64,000 nt of DNA from Streptococcus sp. 121 (GCF_016458205.1 NZ_JAEMED010000005.1:1-64000), one strand, 5' to 3'; positions 1-10,306 are shown, counted from the first letter of the stretch. The notes: generated by a model not told the origin, from the letters alone. Numbers and translations: made by a program.

Positions 1-553
1 CATTGAAACAATAGCCCGTTTGACTTTCAAAAGCATAGAGAGGATGGTAGCCTGTAGCACGGTAATGGGCATTGTAATCCGAACCTTCTTGCTTCCCATA
101 AGTTGTAAAATGAGTTGAATCGACATCAATGATAAGATTATCCAACTGATGAAATTGTAAAAAGAGTTGGATTAGTTCAAAATTAAGCTGTCTTAAAGCC
201 TCAACAGTTTCTTCTGTTGCACGTGAAAAGAAACGCGACAGGGTTGATTGAGAGGCAACTTGTTTCGACTCTAGCAGCTGATAGAAATAAGCATCATCTT
301 TCAATTCTTGACAGGCATAGTCTGTATCATGACCCGCTAGAATTTGAAAAATGAGTTGGATAACAATCATTGTGTCTGAGTAAAGAGGGGAATGGCGTTG
401 ATCATTAGTGACTAAATATTTGGAAATTAACTCAGCCAGCTTCAAGACCTCAAACAATTCTTTAAAGAGAATCAGTCCGCCATAATTCGTAAGATTTCCT
501 CCCTCAAAAGAAAAATTCTTGTTTTTAGCATTATTATTTGTTAGACTGAACAT
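1..553 (-). mobile_element. IS1380-family transposase, N-terminal part (runs off left edge)
   Basis: An open frame starts at the ATG on the minus strand at 553 and remains open to base 1, giving about 184 residues (MFSLTNNNAKNKNFSFEGG...). The stretch LIIDVDSTHFTTYGKQEG carries the first catalytic Asp of an IS1380-type DDE transposase, and the N-terminal 'LTNYGGL' region is typical of that family. No stop or frameshift is seen in the visible part. The C-terminal half with the other catalytic residues lies outside the window, so whether the element is active cannot be judged. A palindrome at about 628-645 (TTTCACCC/GGGTGAAA) may belong to the IS end. Confidence 0.85.
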
Positions 554-651
554 GTGGATTTCCTTTCTTTTTATTTTTTTTTGCACTTATATCATAAAGG
601 GGAAATCCTTTTTTGTCTAGTCGAACGTTTCACCCAATGGGTGAAAAGCAG

Positions 652-694
652 AACCTTCCAGAAACCCTGTAATCAATACGGTTTCTGGAAGGTT
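652..694. terminator. Perfect 15-bp hairpin, possible bidirectional terminator
   Basis: AACCTTCCAGAAACC at 652-666 pairs perfectly with GGTTTCTGGAAGGTT at 680-694 around a 13-base loop. It lies between the end of ciaH and the IS1380 transposase start. T-rich sequence follows on the plus side. It could instead be part of the insertion-sequence end. Confidence 0.5.
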
Positions 695-721
695 TTTAAG
701 TTAGGTATGAATAATTTGGGA

Positions 722-803
722 TTACTGTGTTAGCTCGTCTTGCCGTACTTTAGTACTGCCTGCGACTCGCTGCCTTGTACTAAAAGCAAACCAAAAGACT
801 ATA
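722..803 (-). repeat. RUP-like mini-element, 5'-truncated copy
   Basis: This stretch is nearly identical to the internal and right-hand part of the complete elements at 16169-16270 and 33485-33586 (it shares GTGTTAGCTCGTCTTGCC and CTGCCTGCGACTCGCTGCC). It ends in AAAAGACTA followed by TA. The other terminal repeat is missing, so it is a remnant. Confidence 0.75.
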
Positions 804-909
804 CAAAAATGAATCTGTCATTTTCCCCATCCCATTTTCCAAATATAACGACGTTCCTCTGAGATGGTAAATTTCAACAGCATAGTACAAAACAGGTTAG
901 GAAACCACC

Positions 910-2295
910 CTAACCTGTTTTGTTATTCTCTTTATTTTTACTTTCTTTCTTCGCCTTCCTGCGTCCACCGTAGCGTTTTTTGCCCTCTTTGCTGAGGGTG
1001 AGTTCAAAGATACTTCCTTTAGGGTTGTTATCCCTGACTTGGATATCTGCATTCAAGGCATCAGTGATTTGTTTGGCCAAGGAGAGGCCTAGGCCAAAAC
1101 CTGAACTTTGGCGAGTCCGGGCTTTGTCAACCCGATAAAAGCGGTCAAAGATGCGAGCTTTTTCGGTGTCAGGAATTCCAATTCCATCGTCCCAGACTTG
1201 AATTCTCAGATCCCCATTACGGTCTTGAGGGAAGAGACGGATTCCAACCCGACCTTCCTCTTCCGTATACTTCATGGCGTTGTCAAAGAGGATGGTCAGA
1301 ACCTGCTTTAACAAAACCTTGTCCGATTGAATCTGGCCTTGAAACTCATTGATAGACTGGAAATCCTTTCCATTTTCCTCGGAAACGAGGTCAAAATTTT
1401 CCAGAATATCTTCAAAAAATTTGGTATCAATTGTCTCAAAAACAGGATCAATCCCATCGTCCCGACGAGCCATACTCAGGAGGTTGGTCGTCAGTTTACG
1501 CATATTCCGAACTTCTTCCAAGCTAGCCGCAACAGATTCGCTTTCATCCAAGATTGTTGCTTGGGGTTTGCGGAAGAGTCCTTCCAAGCGATTTTGGAGA
1601 ACAGCTAGTGGCGTACGGAGCTCATGACTGGCATTCTCAATAAAGGTTTTCTGTCTCTGCATACTATCTAACAGCGGGGCCATCGTTAATTTAGCCAGGT
1701 AGTAACTAGCGAGAATGGAAATCAACCAGAAAATAAACAGAACCATCATAACCGTTTTCTCATTGCTTTGGTTTGTCGATTCAATTTGGCTGGTATTGAT
1801 TAAAACCGCTGCGTAGGCAATCCCCTCAATGGGTTGTGCCAGCTCTAGGGGAAAGCAGATTTCACGGAATTTTTCTTTTTTTCCAAAGGTTGTTTTCATT
1901 TCAACCTGACGAATCTGATGAAATTTTTTCTTAGCATCCAAGGTGAGATTGCTAGTATCAACCAAATGACTATTCGTCGATAGGACTTCCCCATTTTCAT
2001 TAAACAAAAGCACTTCTGAATTCGCTGAAAGTGGGGCCTCAATGTTTTTAAGATCCTTCTCAATGCCTGCAACATTCTCTGTGTAATCATTTAAAGAGCG
2101 TAGGGCAGCTAAAACCGTCGCTTCAGAATTCTGACTATAATTTCTCAAGGTCGCATCAACGGAACCATAAATACCGGATCGCATGATCTGAAGAATCAGC
2201 AAGGTCATAGCGCCAAAAATCAATGTAAAAACGGTAACATAGCGAATAAAATAGGGAAAATTAGCAGATTTAACTTTTTCTCTAACCTTCTTCAT
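910..2295 (-). CDS. ciaH: Sensor histidine kinase CiaH
   Basis: Membrane sensor kinase of the CiaRH two-component system, which in streptococci affects competence, envelope stress and beta-lactam tolerance through HtrA and small RNAs (family knowledge). The sequence shows a first membrane helix at about residues 18-38, an extracytoplasmic sensor domain to about 180, and a second helix at about 182-201. The H-box SHELRTPL follows with phospho-acceptor His near 224. The ATPase has an N-box (LFDNAMKYT), DDGIGIPD and [12 protein letters not shown]. The 461-residue length fits CiaH. The start overlaps the end of ciaR by 14 bases, so the two are translationally coupled. The basic C-terminal tail is rich in Lys and Asn. 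Confidence 0.95.
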   Translation of the reverse strand: MKKVREKVKSANFPYFIRYVTVFTLIFGAMTLLILQIMRSGIYGSVDATLRNYSQNSEATVLAALRSLNDYTENVAGIEKDLKNIEAPLSANSEVLLFNENGEVLSTNSHLVDTSNLTLDAKKKFHQIRQVEMKTTFGKKEKFREICFPLELAQPIEGIAYAAVLINTSQIESTNQSNEKTVMMVLFIFWLISILASYYLAKLTMAPLLDSMQRQKTFIENASHELRTPLAVLQNRLEGLFRKPQATILDESESVAASLEEVRNMRKLTTNLLSMARRDDGIDPVFETIDTKFFEDILENFDLVSEENGKDFQSINEFQGQIQSDKVLLKQVLTILFDNAMKYTEEEGRVGIRLFPQDRNGDLRIQVWDDGIGIPDTEKARIFDRFYRVDKARTRQSSGFGLGLSLAKQITDALNADIQVRDNNPKGSIFELTLSKEGKKRYGGRRKAKKESKNKENNKTG

Positions 2296-2959
2296 GCTTC
2301 AAAATATATCCTACACTTCTAAGCGTCTGCAAGTGTTCTGCAAAATCGCTACCTTTAAGCTTCTTCCGAATTTTAGACACATAAACCTCAACAACAGAGA
2401 TCGTGGTATCTGAATCAAAACCCCAGATTCGGTCAAAAATTTGGGATTTGGGCAGAATCACATTTTGATTTTGTAGAAAGTAGACTAGGAGATCAAATTC
2501 TTTCCCCAACAGTTCGACATCCTTCCCTGCCATTTTGGTGCTATTGGTATTGAGATCCACTTCAATGTCTCCATAAGTCAGCTGATTGACATTGAACTTT
2601 CCTGAACGCTTAAGCAAGGCTTGAATGCGCATTTTCAGCTCTTCAAGGTAGAAGGGTTTGGTTAGGTAATCGTCTGCTCCCAACTCAAATCCATGCCCCT
2701 TGTCCTCCAAGCTTTCCTTGGCTGTCATGATCAGAACAGGAGTTGTGACACCCTTCTCTCGTAATTCTTGGAGAACTTGGAAACCATCTTTTTCTGGCAA
2801 CATCAAATCCAAAAGGATGAGGTCATAGATTCCAGATTCCGCCTCATAGAGACCTTCTTCCCCATCAAAAACCTGCATGACATTCGCAAAGTCATCCAAA
2901 AAATCAAAGACCGAATTGGATAAGCTCAAGTCATCTTCGACCAACAAAATCTTAATCAT
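2282..2959 (-). CDS. ciaR: Response regulator CiaR
   Basis: OmpR/PhoB-type response regulator, partner of CiaH. It has an N-terminal receiver (VEDD acidic pocket, phospho-acceptor Asp51 in LLLDLMLP, TAKES, TKPF Lys) and a C-terminal winged helix ending [12 protein letters not shown]. The start is set at [10 protein letters not shown] because AGAGGGGAAG precedes that ATG; the frame extends 25 codons further upstream but only into repeat sequence. The length of 225 residues fits the family. It lies downstream of pepN as in S. pneumoniae, separated by a repeat and a hairpin. Confidence 0.95.
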   Translation of the reverse strand: MIKILLVEDDLSLSNSVFDFLDDFANVMQVFDGEEGLYEAESGIYDLILLDLMLPEKDGFQVLQELREKGVTTPVLIMTAKESLEDKGHGFELGADDYLTKPFYLEELKMRIQALLKRSGKFNVNQLTYGDIEVDLNTNSTKMAGKDVELLGKEFDLLVYFLQNQNVILPKSQIFDRIWGFDSDTTISVVEVYVSKIRKKLKGSDFAEHLQTLRSVGYILKHEEG

Positions 2960-2975
2960 AACTTCCCCTCTTTCA

Positions 2976-3012
2976 AAAAGGCTTGGAGCCTGTATAGGTT
3001 CCAAGCCTTTTC
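2976..3012 (-). terminator. Terminator-like hairpin just upstream of ciaR
   Basis: AAAAGGCTTGG and CCAAGCCTTTT form a long stem around a short loop, followed on the minus strand by a T-run, with the ciaR ribosome-binding site immediately after. It may end pepN transcripts or attenuate readthrough into ciaR. Confidence 0.6.
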
Positions 3013-3024
3013 CTGTTGTTCTTC

Positions 3025-3182
3025 TACTCATCAAAATTCAAATTCTGACCTTGTCAATCCTGACGGTGAACGTATTGATTGCCTGCTTTGCACGCTTTAT
3101 CGATAGTATTCAACAGGTCTCCCAGACCTGTTGAACAACCGTCATCGGCTTTCCGAATCATCTCTTTGAATTTTTTCGAGTG
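3025..3182 (+). repeat. Modular intergenic repeat, copy A (pepN-ciaR gap)
   Basis: Contains the conserved core also found at 20075-20294 and 21721-21907, in opposite orientation: a hairpin CAACAGGTCT/AGACCTGTTG next to a GCACGC-containing segment. It is bounded by degenerate inverted ends beginning TACTCATCAAAATTC and ending TTTTTTCGAGTG. Confidence 0.65.
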
Positions 3183-3243
3183 TTCTATTTTTAATTTAGT
3201 TACGTATTCCATCCCTATTTTAACTGCGGAAACTTAAAAAATC

Positions 3244-5790
3244 CTAATATCCTTTAAGAGCTGCCAATACTTGTGCTTGGTCCCGTTCCATTAAGGCGAC
3301 ACGCGCCTCAATTTCATTGATCCCCATAAGAATATTCCGCTGCATGGCCATATCCTTCACTTTCGGTTGGAAGAAATCCTTATAAGCCTGCAATTGATCC
3401 CGACGATGGAAACTATTGGCCGGATAGATGATGTATTTATCGAAGGACATATCTCCTCCCAAGGCATCCACAATCCAGTCCCAATGTTGACAAGCCCACT
3501 CCCAAGCCAGAGGACTAGCCTTGGTTTGAAGCAAGAAAGCCCGGTACCAAGAAAGGGCCAAATCTTGTGGTTTCACCACCGATTTATCCTGCCATTTTGA
3601 TAGCAGCTCTTGCACATGTTCTTCCTTTTGAGCATAGGAGAGAGCACTTGCCAATTGCCGCTGGAAGGTTCCATCGGTTGCATTTTGGTACAAATCAAGG
3701 TAGCGTTCTATCAACTCTTTTGACTCAGCCGACTTCATTTGGTTGACCAACACTTGGGCACGGATGGAAGCAGGTGTCGCCTCCAAGTTGTCCTTATACT
3801 GTTCATAAAGGGCTGCAACTCCAGCCACGACTGGGGCATCACCAGCTTCCACCAATTGGGCCAAGGCCACTTGGCGAACCAATTCATCCTGCTCTGCCTC
3901 ACCAGCTTTTGGCTCCAAGCCCAAGGACTCGATAGCCGGTCCAAAGAGCTGGGCTACTTTCTGGTTCAAGGCAGCCTGTGCGGACTCCTCTTCTTCGAGG
4001 AAGCGAGCCAAAGCACGGACGACATTAGCCCAGGCGGAGAGAACGATAAAGGCCTTCTCCTCTGGCCATTTCTCCATTAAAGCAATCAAGGAAGCATAAG
4101 AAATTCGACCCGCTTCTGCCAATAATTGCTGCTCCTGGATCAGCTGCAAACGACTGATCGCATCCAAATCAGCCAAATTCTCAAATAGGGCTGCTCCCAC
4201 CTGACCTTGGTAATCACAGATATAATGCGCTGTATTGCCATCATTCAGGCGAAGGGCACCCGCAGCCTCATTAGTCGCTGCCAAGGCCGCGTAACCTGGA
4301 ATCACTAAGGTCTTCTCGGTCATCATATCCGGCATGCCCTGCCAGTTGCTGTTCAGTGGAATATGCCAAAGGCGATTCTTACCTTCTCCTTGTCCCAAGA
4401 AGAATTGCTCCTGGGTCAAAACCAGATCATCCCCCTCTAGAGAAACGGTCACAACAGGATATCCCGGTTGCTCTAACCAAGATTCCATAAAGGCTCCCAC
4501 TTCTTTTCCAGAAGCGCCTTCCAAGGCTGCCCAAAGGTCAGCCCCAACCGTATTGCCATATTGGTGTTTACGGAAGTAGGCTCCCAAGCCCTTGGAGAAG
4601 GCTTGATCTCCCAACCAACGATGCAACATGTGCATAAGACGGCTACCTTTGGCATAGACAATAGCAGGATCAAAAAGGGTGTTGACCTCATCTGGATGGT
4701 TAACCTGCACATGAACAGACTGCACGCCATCGGTCGCATCTCGACGAAGGGAAAGCGGAATACCGCTAGTCTGGAAGTCTTCCAAAATGTTCCAACCCGG
4801 TTCCAGACGATCCACGCTGACATACTCCATCATATTCGCAAAGCTTTCGTTCAACCAGAGGTCATCCCACCATTCCATCGTCACCAAATTTCCAAACCAT
4901 TGATGAGCTACCTCATGGGCAATCACCAAGGCCACTTGTTGCCGGCTGTGGAAACTTGAGTTGGCATCCACCAAAAGATAAACCTCACGATAGGTTACCA
5001 AGCCCCAGTTTTCCATAGCCCCTGAAGAAAAATCAGGCAAGGCCAAGTGGAGAGATTGAGGGATTGGGTAAGGAACATCAAAGTAATCCTCGTAAAACGC
5101 AATCACACGCTTGGCAATATCTAAGGCAAATGCAAGATTTCTCTCTGGATGAGCCTTGCTGGCATAGACACCAACCAAGGTTCCCCGTTCCGTACGATCC
5201 GTGATTCCCTGAAGGTCACCAATACCGAAAGCCAAGAGGTAAGTGGACATCCGAGGTGTTCGTTCAAAGGTCCAAACACCTGTCTCAACGCCTCGTCCCG
5301 GCTCCTCTTCCGGCATATTGGAAAGTGCAATTTCTCCCTCTGCTTGGTCAAAACGCAAGGTCAAATCAAAGGTTGCCTTGGCTTCTGGCTCATCCACACA
5401 AGGAAAAGCTTCCCGTGCAAAATGACTCTCAAACTGGGTTGAAATGATTTCCTTATCTTGTCCATCCAAACGATAGTAAGATGGGTAAATACCTGTCATG
5501 CGGTCGTTAATGATCCCTTGATAGGTGACCACAACTTCAACATCCCCAGCCTCAAGACCAGAAGCCGTCACCAAATCATTTTCCTGATCGACGACAAAGT
5601 CACGCTCCTGCCCCGCAACCACGATGGAAAGAATGTCCAAGTCCTTTTGGTGCAAGTACAAGTCACTCCCTGACAAGTGTCCCTGAATGGTCACCTGACC
5701 GCTAAAAGTACGAGCTTTACGCTCAATTCTTAAATCCAAAGCATAGTGTTCTGGTTGAAACGCTGGATACAAACGTCGTAATTCTGTCAT
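3244..5790 (-). CDS. pepN: Aminopeptidase N (M1 family metallopeptidase)
   Basis: Cytoplasmic zinc aminopeptidase that removes N-terminal residues from peptides, feeding peptide-derived amino acids into metabolism. The sequence has the exopeptidase motif GAMENWG near residue 257 and the zinc motif HEVAHQWFGN near 291 with the distal Glu in NESFANMM. An ERAP1-like C-terminal helical domain follows. The length of 848 residues is normal for lactic-acid-bacterial PepN. The start MTELRRLYP is chosen because AAAGGGGAAG stands just before it; the open frame extends 38 codons upstream inside the preceding gene. It is followed by ciaRH, the usual streptococcal order. Confidence 0.95.
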   Translation of the reverse strand: MTELRRLYPAFQPEHYALDLRIERKARTFSGQVTIQGHLSGSDLYLHQKDLDILSIVVAGQERDFVVDQENDLVTASGLEAGDVEVVVTYQGIINDRMTGIYPSYYRLDGQDKEIISTQFESHFAREAFPCVDEPEAKATFDLTLRFDQAEGEIALSNMPEEEPGRGVETGVWTFERTPRMSTYLLAFGIGDLQGITDRTERGTLVGVYASKAHPERNLAFALDIAKRVIAFYEDYFDVPYPIPQSLHLALPDFSSGAMENWGLVTYREVYLLVDANSSFHSRQQVALVIAHEVAHQWFGNLVTMEWWDDLWLNESFANMMEYVSVDRLEPGWNILEDFQTSGIPLSLRRDATDGVQSVHVQVNHPDEVNTLFDPAIVYAKGSRLMHMLHRWLGDQAFSKGLGAYFRKHQYGNTVGADLWAALEGASGKEVGAFMESWLEQPGYPVVTVSLEGDDLVLTQEQFFLGQGEGKNRLWHIPLNSNWQGMPDMMTEKTLVIPGYAALAATNEAAGALRLNDGNTAHYICDYQGQVGAALFENLADLDAISRLQLIQEQQLLAEAGRISYASLIALMEKWPEEKAFIVLSAWANVVRALARFLEEEESAQAALNQKVAQLFGPAIESLGLEPKAGEAEQDELVRQVALAQLVEAGDAPVVAGVAALYEQYKDNLEATPASIRAQVLVNQMKSAESKELIERYLDLYQNATDGTFQRQLASALSYAQKEEHVQELLSKWQDKSVVKPQDLALSWYRAFLLQTKASPLAWEWACQHWDWIVDALGGDMSFDKYIIYPANSFHRRDQLQAYKDFFQPKVKDMAMQRNILMGINEIEARVALMERDQAQVLAALKGY

Positions 5791-5800
5791 AACTTCCCCT

Positions 5801-7120
5801 TTATTGAAAACGTAATCCCTTGGGATAGTGGTTTTTGACCATCCCTTGGCTAATTTTAACAAAGCCCAACCCATTGTGGCCACACACCAATTGGTACCAG
5901 CCATTTTCCGGATTGCCGTGGGCTGGTAGGCTTTGGCCAGCTACATAGGCTGGAAATTCTTCTTCTGGTAATTCATAAATTTTCTGAGACTGGCTCGGTT
6001 TCAGAGCCATGCCTAAGGCAAAACTAGGTTCAAAGCGTTTTTTCTTAAAGGTCCCCAGATGGAGCCCGTTGCGCGCAATCCGAATTTTTTCCAGAGCTGG
6101 CAAGATCTCTGGTAAAAGATAAAGCTCATCCCCAAATGTCTGCAGGACTCCTTTCAAGTCTTCCTTCAAGTGCTCCTTTTCAAATGTTTGCCATAATTTT
6201 TTTTGGTCTGCACTCAGGTTACTGCGAGGAGGCTTGTTTTTCTTAGCCTTGTTTTCACCTCGATACTGCAAACGGGCTAGAAATTGGCCCTCCCCTTTGA
6301 AGTGATGAGGATACATTCGAGCAGTCTCCGTTTGATTCAAGCCTGTAACCATCCCATTTTTAAGCGGGACTGGCTCCAACTCAAAATCATATTCTGACAA
6401 CAACCAAGCCACAATGCCCTCATTTTCCTCCGGAGCCCAGGTACAGGTCGAATAGACAAGACGCCCACCCGGAGCCAACATGGTGACAGCAGCCTCTAAA
6501 ATCTCCCGCTGAAGGCTGGCACACTGGCTCGGATAATCCGGAGTCCAGTAGTCCATCGCCTCTGGCTGCTTCCGAAACATCCCTTCCCCTGAACAAGGAG
6601 CATCCAAGACAATCACATCAAAGAAGCCTTTAAAAACCTTGCTGAGAGCCGGTGCATCTGTATTGGTCACCACCGCATTTTTGGCCCCAAAGCGCTCCAT
6701 ATTTTCTACTAGAATTTTCGCTCTTTTGGGAGAAATTTCATTAGAGACTAAGACCCCCTGATGGTTGAGATAAGACAAAATGTGGGTCGATTTGCCTCCC
6801 GGGGCTGCAGCCAAGTCCAAGACCTTCATACCTGGTTCAATCCCCGCTGCATCGACAACCATCTGAGCCGCAGGCTCCTGGGAATAAACCTGTCCCGTGA
6901 CGTGTTGTAGGGATTTGCCCGATACTTTTCCATAATAGGACCAGGGCATATTGGGAATCGCTTCTGCCCCTTCCGGAAGCTGCAAAGCTTCCTTTAAGGG
7001 ATTGACACGAAAACCCGAGACAGCTTCTTCTTCAAAGGTCGCTAGAAAGGCTGAACTTTCCGGGCCCAAGATTTCCTGATACTTCTCTTTAAATCCTGCC
7101 GGAAAAGGCATCACGGCCAC
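5801..7120 (-). CDS. RsmF/NSUN-type RNA (cytosine-C5) methyltransferase
   Basis: Predicted SAM-dependent m5C methyltransferase acting on rRNA. It shows the SAM motif LDLAAAPGGKSTHI (residues about 103-116), the motif-IV nucleophile region DAPCSGEGMFRK and the motif-VI Cys region STCTWAPEENEG. The C-terminal third resembles the RsmF-specific domains (QYRGENKAKK... and GLGFVKISQG). The length of 439 residues fits the Gram-positive RsmF-like group. It overlaps the preceding phosphatase gene by 32 bases and is followed within 10 bases by pepN, so all are probably co-transcribed. The exact target base is not deducible from sequence. Confidence 0.88.
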   Translation of the reverse strand: MAVMPFPAGFKEKYQEILGPESSAFLATFEEEAVSGFRVNPLKEALQLPEGAEAIPNMPWSYYGKVSGKSLQHVTGQVYSQEPAAQMVVDAAGIEPGMKVLDLAAAPGGKSTHILSYLNHQGVLVSNEISPKRAKILVENMERFGAKNAVVTNTDAPALSKVFKGFFDVIVLDAPCSGEGMFRKQPEAMDYWTPDYPSQCASLQREILEAAVTMLAPGGRLVYSTCTWAPEENEGIVAWLLSEYDFELEPVPLKNGMVTGLNQTETARMYPHHFKGEGQFLARLQYRGENKAKKNKPPRSNLSADQKKLWQTFEKEHLKEDLKGVLQTFGDELYLLPEILPALEKIRIARNGLHLGTFKKKRFEPSFALGMALKPSQSQKIYELPEEEFPAYVAGQSLPAHGNPENGWYQLVCGHNGLGFVKISQGMVKNHYPKGLRFQ

Positions 7121-7961
7121 CTCCTCTTATTTTTTCCAAAAAATAATCCTCGAGATGTTGGGGGACTAGAAAAACAGGCTGTTTCCCCTCAAAACGAAGG
7201 GCCTGCCCCTGGGCCTCCAAAAAACGGTAGCCTAAAGCCGGGGCCAAAACATAGGCAGCCGCGTAATCCCACGGCTGCAGGTAGGAGGCATAGGTCAGGA
7301 GCTTGCCCTGCAAAACCTTGAGAAAGCTAATCCCAGCACTGCCGTAGACCCGCACCCCAAGACTATCCCTAGCAATATCCGCCAAACCAAAGGCATTATC
7401 CCGTAACATGGCTGAATTCCCTGCCACCAAGGACTGGTTGACACGAACACAAGCCGCCTGCCCTTCAAAGGGCTGACCATTACAGGTAACGGGCAGGACA
7501 CCACCTCCAGATAAGAGAATCTGGCCCATCACATCGTAAATAAACGCAAAACCGGGCTGACCGTGGTTAAAAAATGCCAGCATAATCGCAAAATTTTCCT
7601 GCTGGGCCACAAGGTTATTGGTCCCATCTATCGGGTCCAAAACCCAGACCGCTCCGCTAAAGACGTCCGCTTGCTCCGCCAACTCCTCTGCTAAAAACGT
7701 ATCTTCAGGAAAAACCTGTGAAATTCCCTTGATTAGGATATCTTGGACCGCCAAATCTAGATTGGTCACCAAATCGGTTCGATCGCTCTTACAGGCGACT
7801 TCTAGAGGCTGAGCTAGCTCCTTCTTTACAAACTCTCCCGCCTCCCGAACCAAATCCTGAGCTAGCTCAAAGCGAGCTTGCACCTGTTCTTTTAGAGACT
7901 GCGAGGCTGATGAATGGCCTTCGATGTTACTTGCTGCGGATCTCCAGTTTAATTTTTCCAT
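7089..7961 (-). CDS. Inositol monophosphatase family protein (SuhB-like)
   Basis: Mg-dependent sugar or inositol phosphatase of the FIG superfamily. Visible metal-binding motifs are the acidic pair LAEELAEQ, motif [10 protein letters not shown] and motif [17 protein letters not shown]. The start at 7961 (MEKLNWRSA) has AAGGAG nine bases upstream. The frame extends 20 codons further, but that would overlap the previous gene more deeply. The gene still overlaps the UPF0223 gene by 35 bases. The natural substrate is uncertain; family members hydrolyse inositol-1-phosphate, FBP, PAP or NADP. Confidence 0.88.
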   Translation of the reverse strand: MEKLNWRSAASNIEGHSSASQSLKEQVQARFELAQDLVREAGEFVKKELAQPLEVACKSDRTDLVTNLDLAVQDILIKGISQVFPEDTFLAEELAEQADVFSGAVWVLDPIDGTNNLVAQQENFAIMLAFFNHGQPGFAFIYDVMGQILLSGGGVLPVTCNGQPFEGQAACVRVNQSLVAGNSAMLRDNAFGLADIARDSLGVRVYGSAGISFLKVLQGKLLTYASYLQPWDYAAAYVLAPALGYRFLEAQGQALRFEGKQPVFLVPQHLEDYFLEKIRGGGRDAFSGRI

Positions 7962-8214
7962 ATCCACGCTCCTTAGCCGCTTGCTGGGCCCGATAGAGAG
8001 AATAGCCACTGACTGCTTCAAATTCTCGTCCTAGTGTCTTTTCAGCTGCCTTGCCAGGAACGACCTGCTTAAACTTCTGATAGGCAGCTAAAAAATCGCG
8101 GGCTTCTACGCCCCCCTCATAGGCTTCTTCCACCCGATTGAAAAAAGAGAGCACCGAAGCCAATTCTTCAGTACTCCAACTTTCATCAAACGGATAACTA
8201 TACTGATTCCTCAT
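7927..8214 (-). CDS. UPF0223 family protein
   Basis: A 95-residue cytoplasmic protein ([18 protein letters not shown]...) matching the UPF0223 (YktA) family of Firmicutes by its conserved opening and the central [15 protein letters not shown] block. The function is unknown. A start at the ATG at 8214 is preferred over the in-frame TTG at 8223, since GGAG lies ten bases upstream. The gene overlaps spx by 17 bases and the phosphatase gene by 35, a tight operon. Confidence 0.85.
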   Translation of the reverse strand: MRNQYSYPFDESWSTEELASVLSFFNRVEEAYEGGVEARDFLAAYQKFKQVVPGKAAEKTLGREFEAVSGYSLYRAQQAAKERGYGKIKLEIRSK

Positions 8215-8617
8215 GTCGATCAATCTCCGCTCTCAATGTTGCATCTTTTAGTTCTTGCTTGCGATAGTCCCGAGGCAAAAAAGCCCGAATTTCATCCTCG
8301 TTAAAACCGATCTGTAGACGTTTCGAATCAAGGATAATTGGTCGCCGCAATAGACTGGGATTCTGCTCAATCAGCTGCAGGAGCTTGGAGATTGGCAATT
8401 CATCCAAATCTAAATTTAATTTTTGAAAAATTTTGGAACGGGTCGAGATAATATCATCGGTCCCATTTTCCGTCAAAGCCAAAACTTGACGCAATTCCTC
8501 TACTGTCAAAGGACTGGTCATAATATTGTGCTCTTGAAAGGGCACCTCGTGCTTTTCCAACCAAGCCCGTGCCTTCCGACAGCTGGTACAGCTGGGGGAT
8601 AAGAATAAAGTAATCAT
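8198..8617 (-). CDS. spx: Spx/ArsC-family transcriptional regulator
   Basis: Thioredoxin-fold regulator that binds the RNA polymerase alpha C-terminal domain and redirects transcription under thiol or envelope stress (family knowledge). The redox switch CTSC is at residues 10-13 ([13 protein letters not shown]), and the ArsC/Spx signature [15 protein letters not shown] is present. The 139 residues fit Spx. The C-terminus runs into the UPF0223 gene. Streptococci often carry two Spx paralogues; I cannot say which one this is. Confidence 0.9.
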   Translation of the reverse strand: MITLFLSPSCTSCRKARAWLEKHEVPFQEHNIMTSPLTVEELRQVLALTENGTDDIISTRSKIFQKLNLDLDELPISKLLQLIEQNPSLLRRPIILDSKRLQIGFNEDEIRAFLPRDYRKQELKDATLRAEIDRHEESV

Positions 8618-8713
8618 TGTAAGATTCGCCTTCCAACCTACATACTATATCCATTTTATCAAAAATGGAAGGGGATTCCTAGTCTTTTTTTGAAAAGCCT
8701 ATCAGATTGATCA

Positions 8714-9370
8714 TCAAAGTACCAGGAGGTCTACCAGCTCTGCCCCACGGGTCGATACCACGTCCACTCCCAGCGGAAAATCTATCAAGTCTTTGGGGTC
8801 CCATCGGAGGGTTACCTGGGTATGATCAAAACCTGCCTCATCCCCCAACAGGTTTTCTTCCTGACGGTCACTAAAAATCTCCACTTGGTACCAATCCTTA
8901 GGCGATTGTTGATCATAGGCTAAATAAAAGGCGTGAAGCCCCATTTGCTTTAGGACATAGTCCTGGGCCAAGCGTTGAATACGATCTAAAGCCTCAGGAT
9001 TCGGCCGCTCCTCCTGGAAAAGAGAGAGGCGTAGACCAGAGCTGGTTTCTGGTAACCTATCACTCAGTTTTTCCAAGAGGACTAGCCCTTCCAGCCGAAT
9101 GTAAGCCTGCTCCCGAATCAAGGGTTGGGTTACTTCCTGATAGGCCTTATAAGTTGCTGAATTGAGGTAAGACAGGTAGGCCTGATTGGAAGCAAAGACC
9201 TCCAATATCAAGTAGACATCCTCCTGATCGGGACTCCGGAAAGCAAAAAGACTTAGAAATCCCGGTTCCACTTCCTTGGTTAACTTGGCTAAATGAGACA
9301 AGACTCCTAAAAAAGTATCCTTGTCCTCAGAATGAATGGCGATTCGAAACAAATTCATAACTGGTTTCAT
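8714..9370 (-). CDS. Putative antibiotic-biosynthesis-monooxygenase-like (ABM) domain protein
   Basis: 218 residues. The first 100 resemble the dimeric alpha-beta ABM/quinol monooxygenase fold: MNLFRIAIHSEDKDTF opening, then EPGFLSLFAFRS, VYLILEVFASNQAYLSYL and ATYKAYQEVTQPLI. The second half (from about 115) may be a degenerate second copy. No cofactor motif is visible, which is normal for this fold. It directly abuts ribF without a gap, so it probably shares its transcript. The function is unknown; assignment rests on pattern resemblance. Confidence 0.6.
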   Translation of the reverse strand: MKPVMNLFRIAIHSEDKDTFLGVLSHLAKLTKEVEPGFLSLFAFRSPDQEDVYLILEVFASNQAYLSYLNSATYKAYQEVTQPLIREQAYIRLEGLVLLEKLSDRLPETSSGLRLSLFQEERPNPEALDRIQRLAQDYVLKQMGLHAFYLAYDQQSPKDWYQVEIFSDRQEENLLGDEAGFDHTQVTLRWDPKDLIDFPLGVDVVSTRGAELVDLLVL

Positions 9371-10294
9371 CTAACTACGCTCCTTCCACGCTTTAGCTTG
9401 GCGTTCATCTTCCTCTAGCTGCTCAATCAAAGCCTGTACACTGTTGAATTTGACCATGTCACGGAGGCGGCCCAACCAATCAATGGTCAACCTGTGCCCA
9501 TAAATATCCGCTGAGAAACCAAAGAGATTGACCTCAAAGCGCAATTCATCGCCCTCAAAGGTCACATTCTTACCTACGGAAGCCATCCCACGATAGACCT
9601 GCCCTGCTTCATGGACATCCACCACATAAACTCCATCCGCTGGCATATGCACTCGGTCAAGGGGGGCCAGATTCGCTGTCGGATATCCGATGGTCCGTCC
9701 TCTTGCATCTCCATGAACCACAATACCACAGGTCTGATAAGGACGTCCAAGTAAATCAGCCACTTCCTCAACTTCTCCCTCAGCCAAGGCAGCTCGAATA
9801 CGTGTAGAGCTGACTTTTTTTCCGTCCAAATCATAAGAAGGAATTACTTCGACCTGCCCGGGGAAGGAATTGGCCAAGAGTTGAGCACCCTGTCGATCAC
9901 ACCCAAAATGATAATCAAAACCAACCACCAACTTCTGAGCCTTGAGGGCTGAGACGTAAGTGTCCAGGAACTCCTGACCAGTTAAACTCCCAAACTCACT
10001 GGTGAAGTCCTGCAAATAAAGGAGGTCGACTCCAACAGATTCCAAGAGTTCCTCGCGTTGAACCTCGCTGCTCAGATGAAGCAGAAGTTCTGGACGAAAG
10101 CGGCTAAAAGCCAGTTGGGGGGATTCTGGGAAGGTTAGCAAGGCCACCTTCAACCCCTCTTGATCAGCGAGCTGACGAGCCCTTTGAAAGAGCTGCTGGT
10201 GCCCCTTGTGAATTCCATCAAAGTAACCCAAAACCAAAATCGTCGGTTCTGTCTGGTCAATATCACGCCAGTCTTGAATGACATATTTTCTCAT
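9371..10294 (-). CDS. ribF: Bifunctional riboflavin kinase / FAD synthetase
   Basis: Makes FMN from riboflavin and ATP, then FAD from FMN and ATP. The N-terminal adenylyltransferase half shows the nucleotidyl-transferase motif GYFDGIHKGHQQLF (residues about 23-36) and SSTRIRAAL. The C-terminal kinase half shows GDARGRTIGYPTANL and the YRGMASVGKNVTFEG region. The 307-residue length is standard. It lies 12 bases downstream of truB, the common Firmicute truB-ribF pair. Confidence 0.95.
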   Translation of the reverse strand: MRKYVIQDWRDIDQTEPTILVLGYFDGIHKGHQQLFQRARQLADQEGLKVALLTFPESPQLAFSRFRPELLLHLSSEVQREELLESVGVDLLYLQDFTSEFGSLTGQEFLDTYVSALKAQKLVVGFDYHFGCDRQGAQLLANSFPGQVEVIPSYDLDGKKVSSTRIRAALAEGEVEEVADLLGRPYQTCGIVVHGDARGRTIGYPTANLAPLDRVHMPADGVYVVDVHEAGQVYRGMASVGKNVTFEGDELRFEVNLFGFSADIYGHRLTIDWLGRLRDMVKFNSVQALIEQLEEDERQAKAWKERS

Positions 10295-10306
10295 AATTTC
10301 TCCTTC

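Noticed and set aside
2282-3034. Long form of CiaR starting at 3034
   Set aside because: The extra 25 residues come from repeat and hairpin sequence; the internal ATG at 2959 has a good ribosome-binding site and matches the family start.
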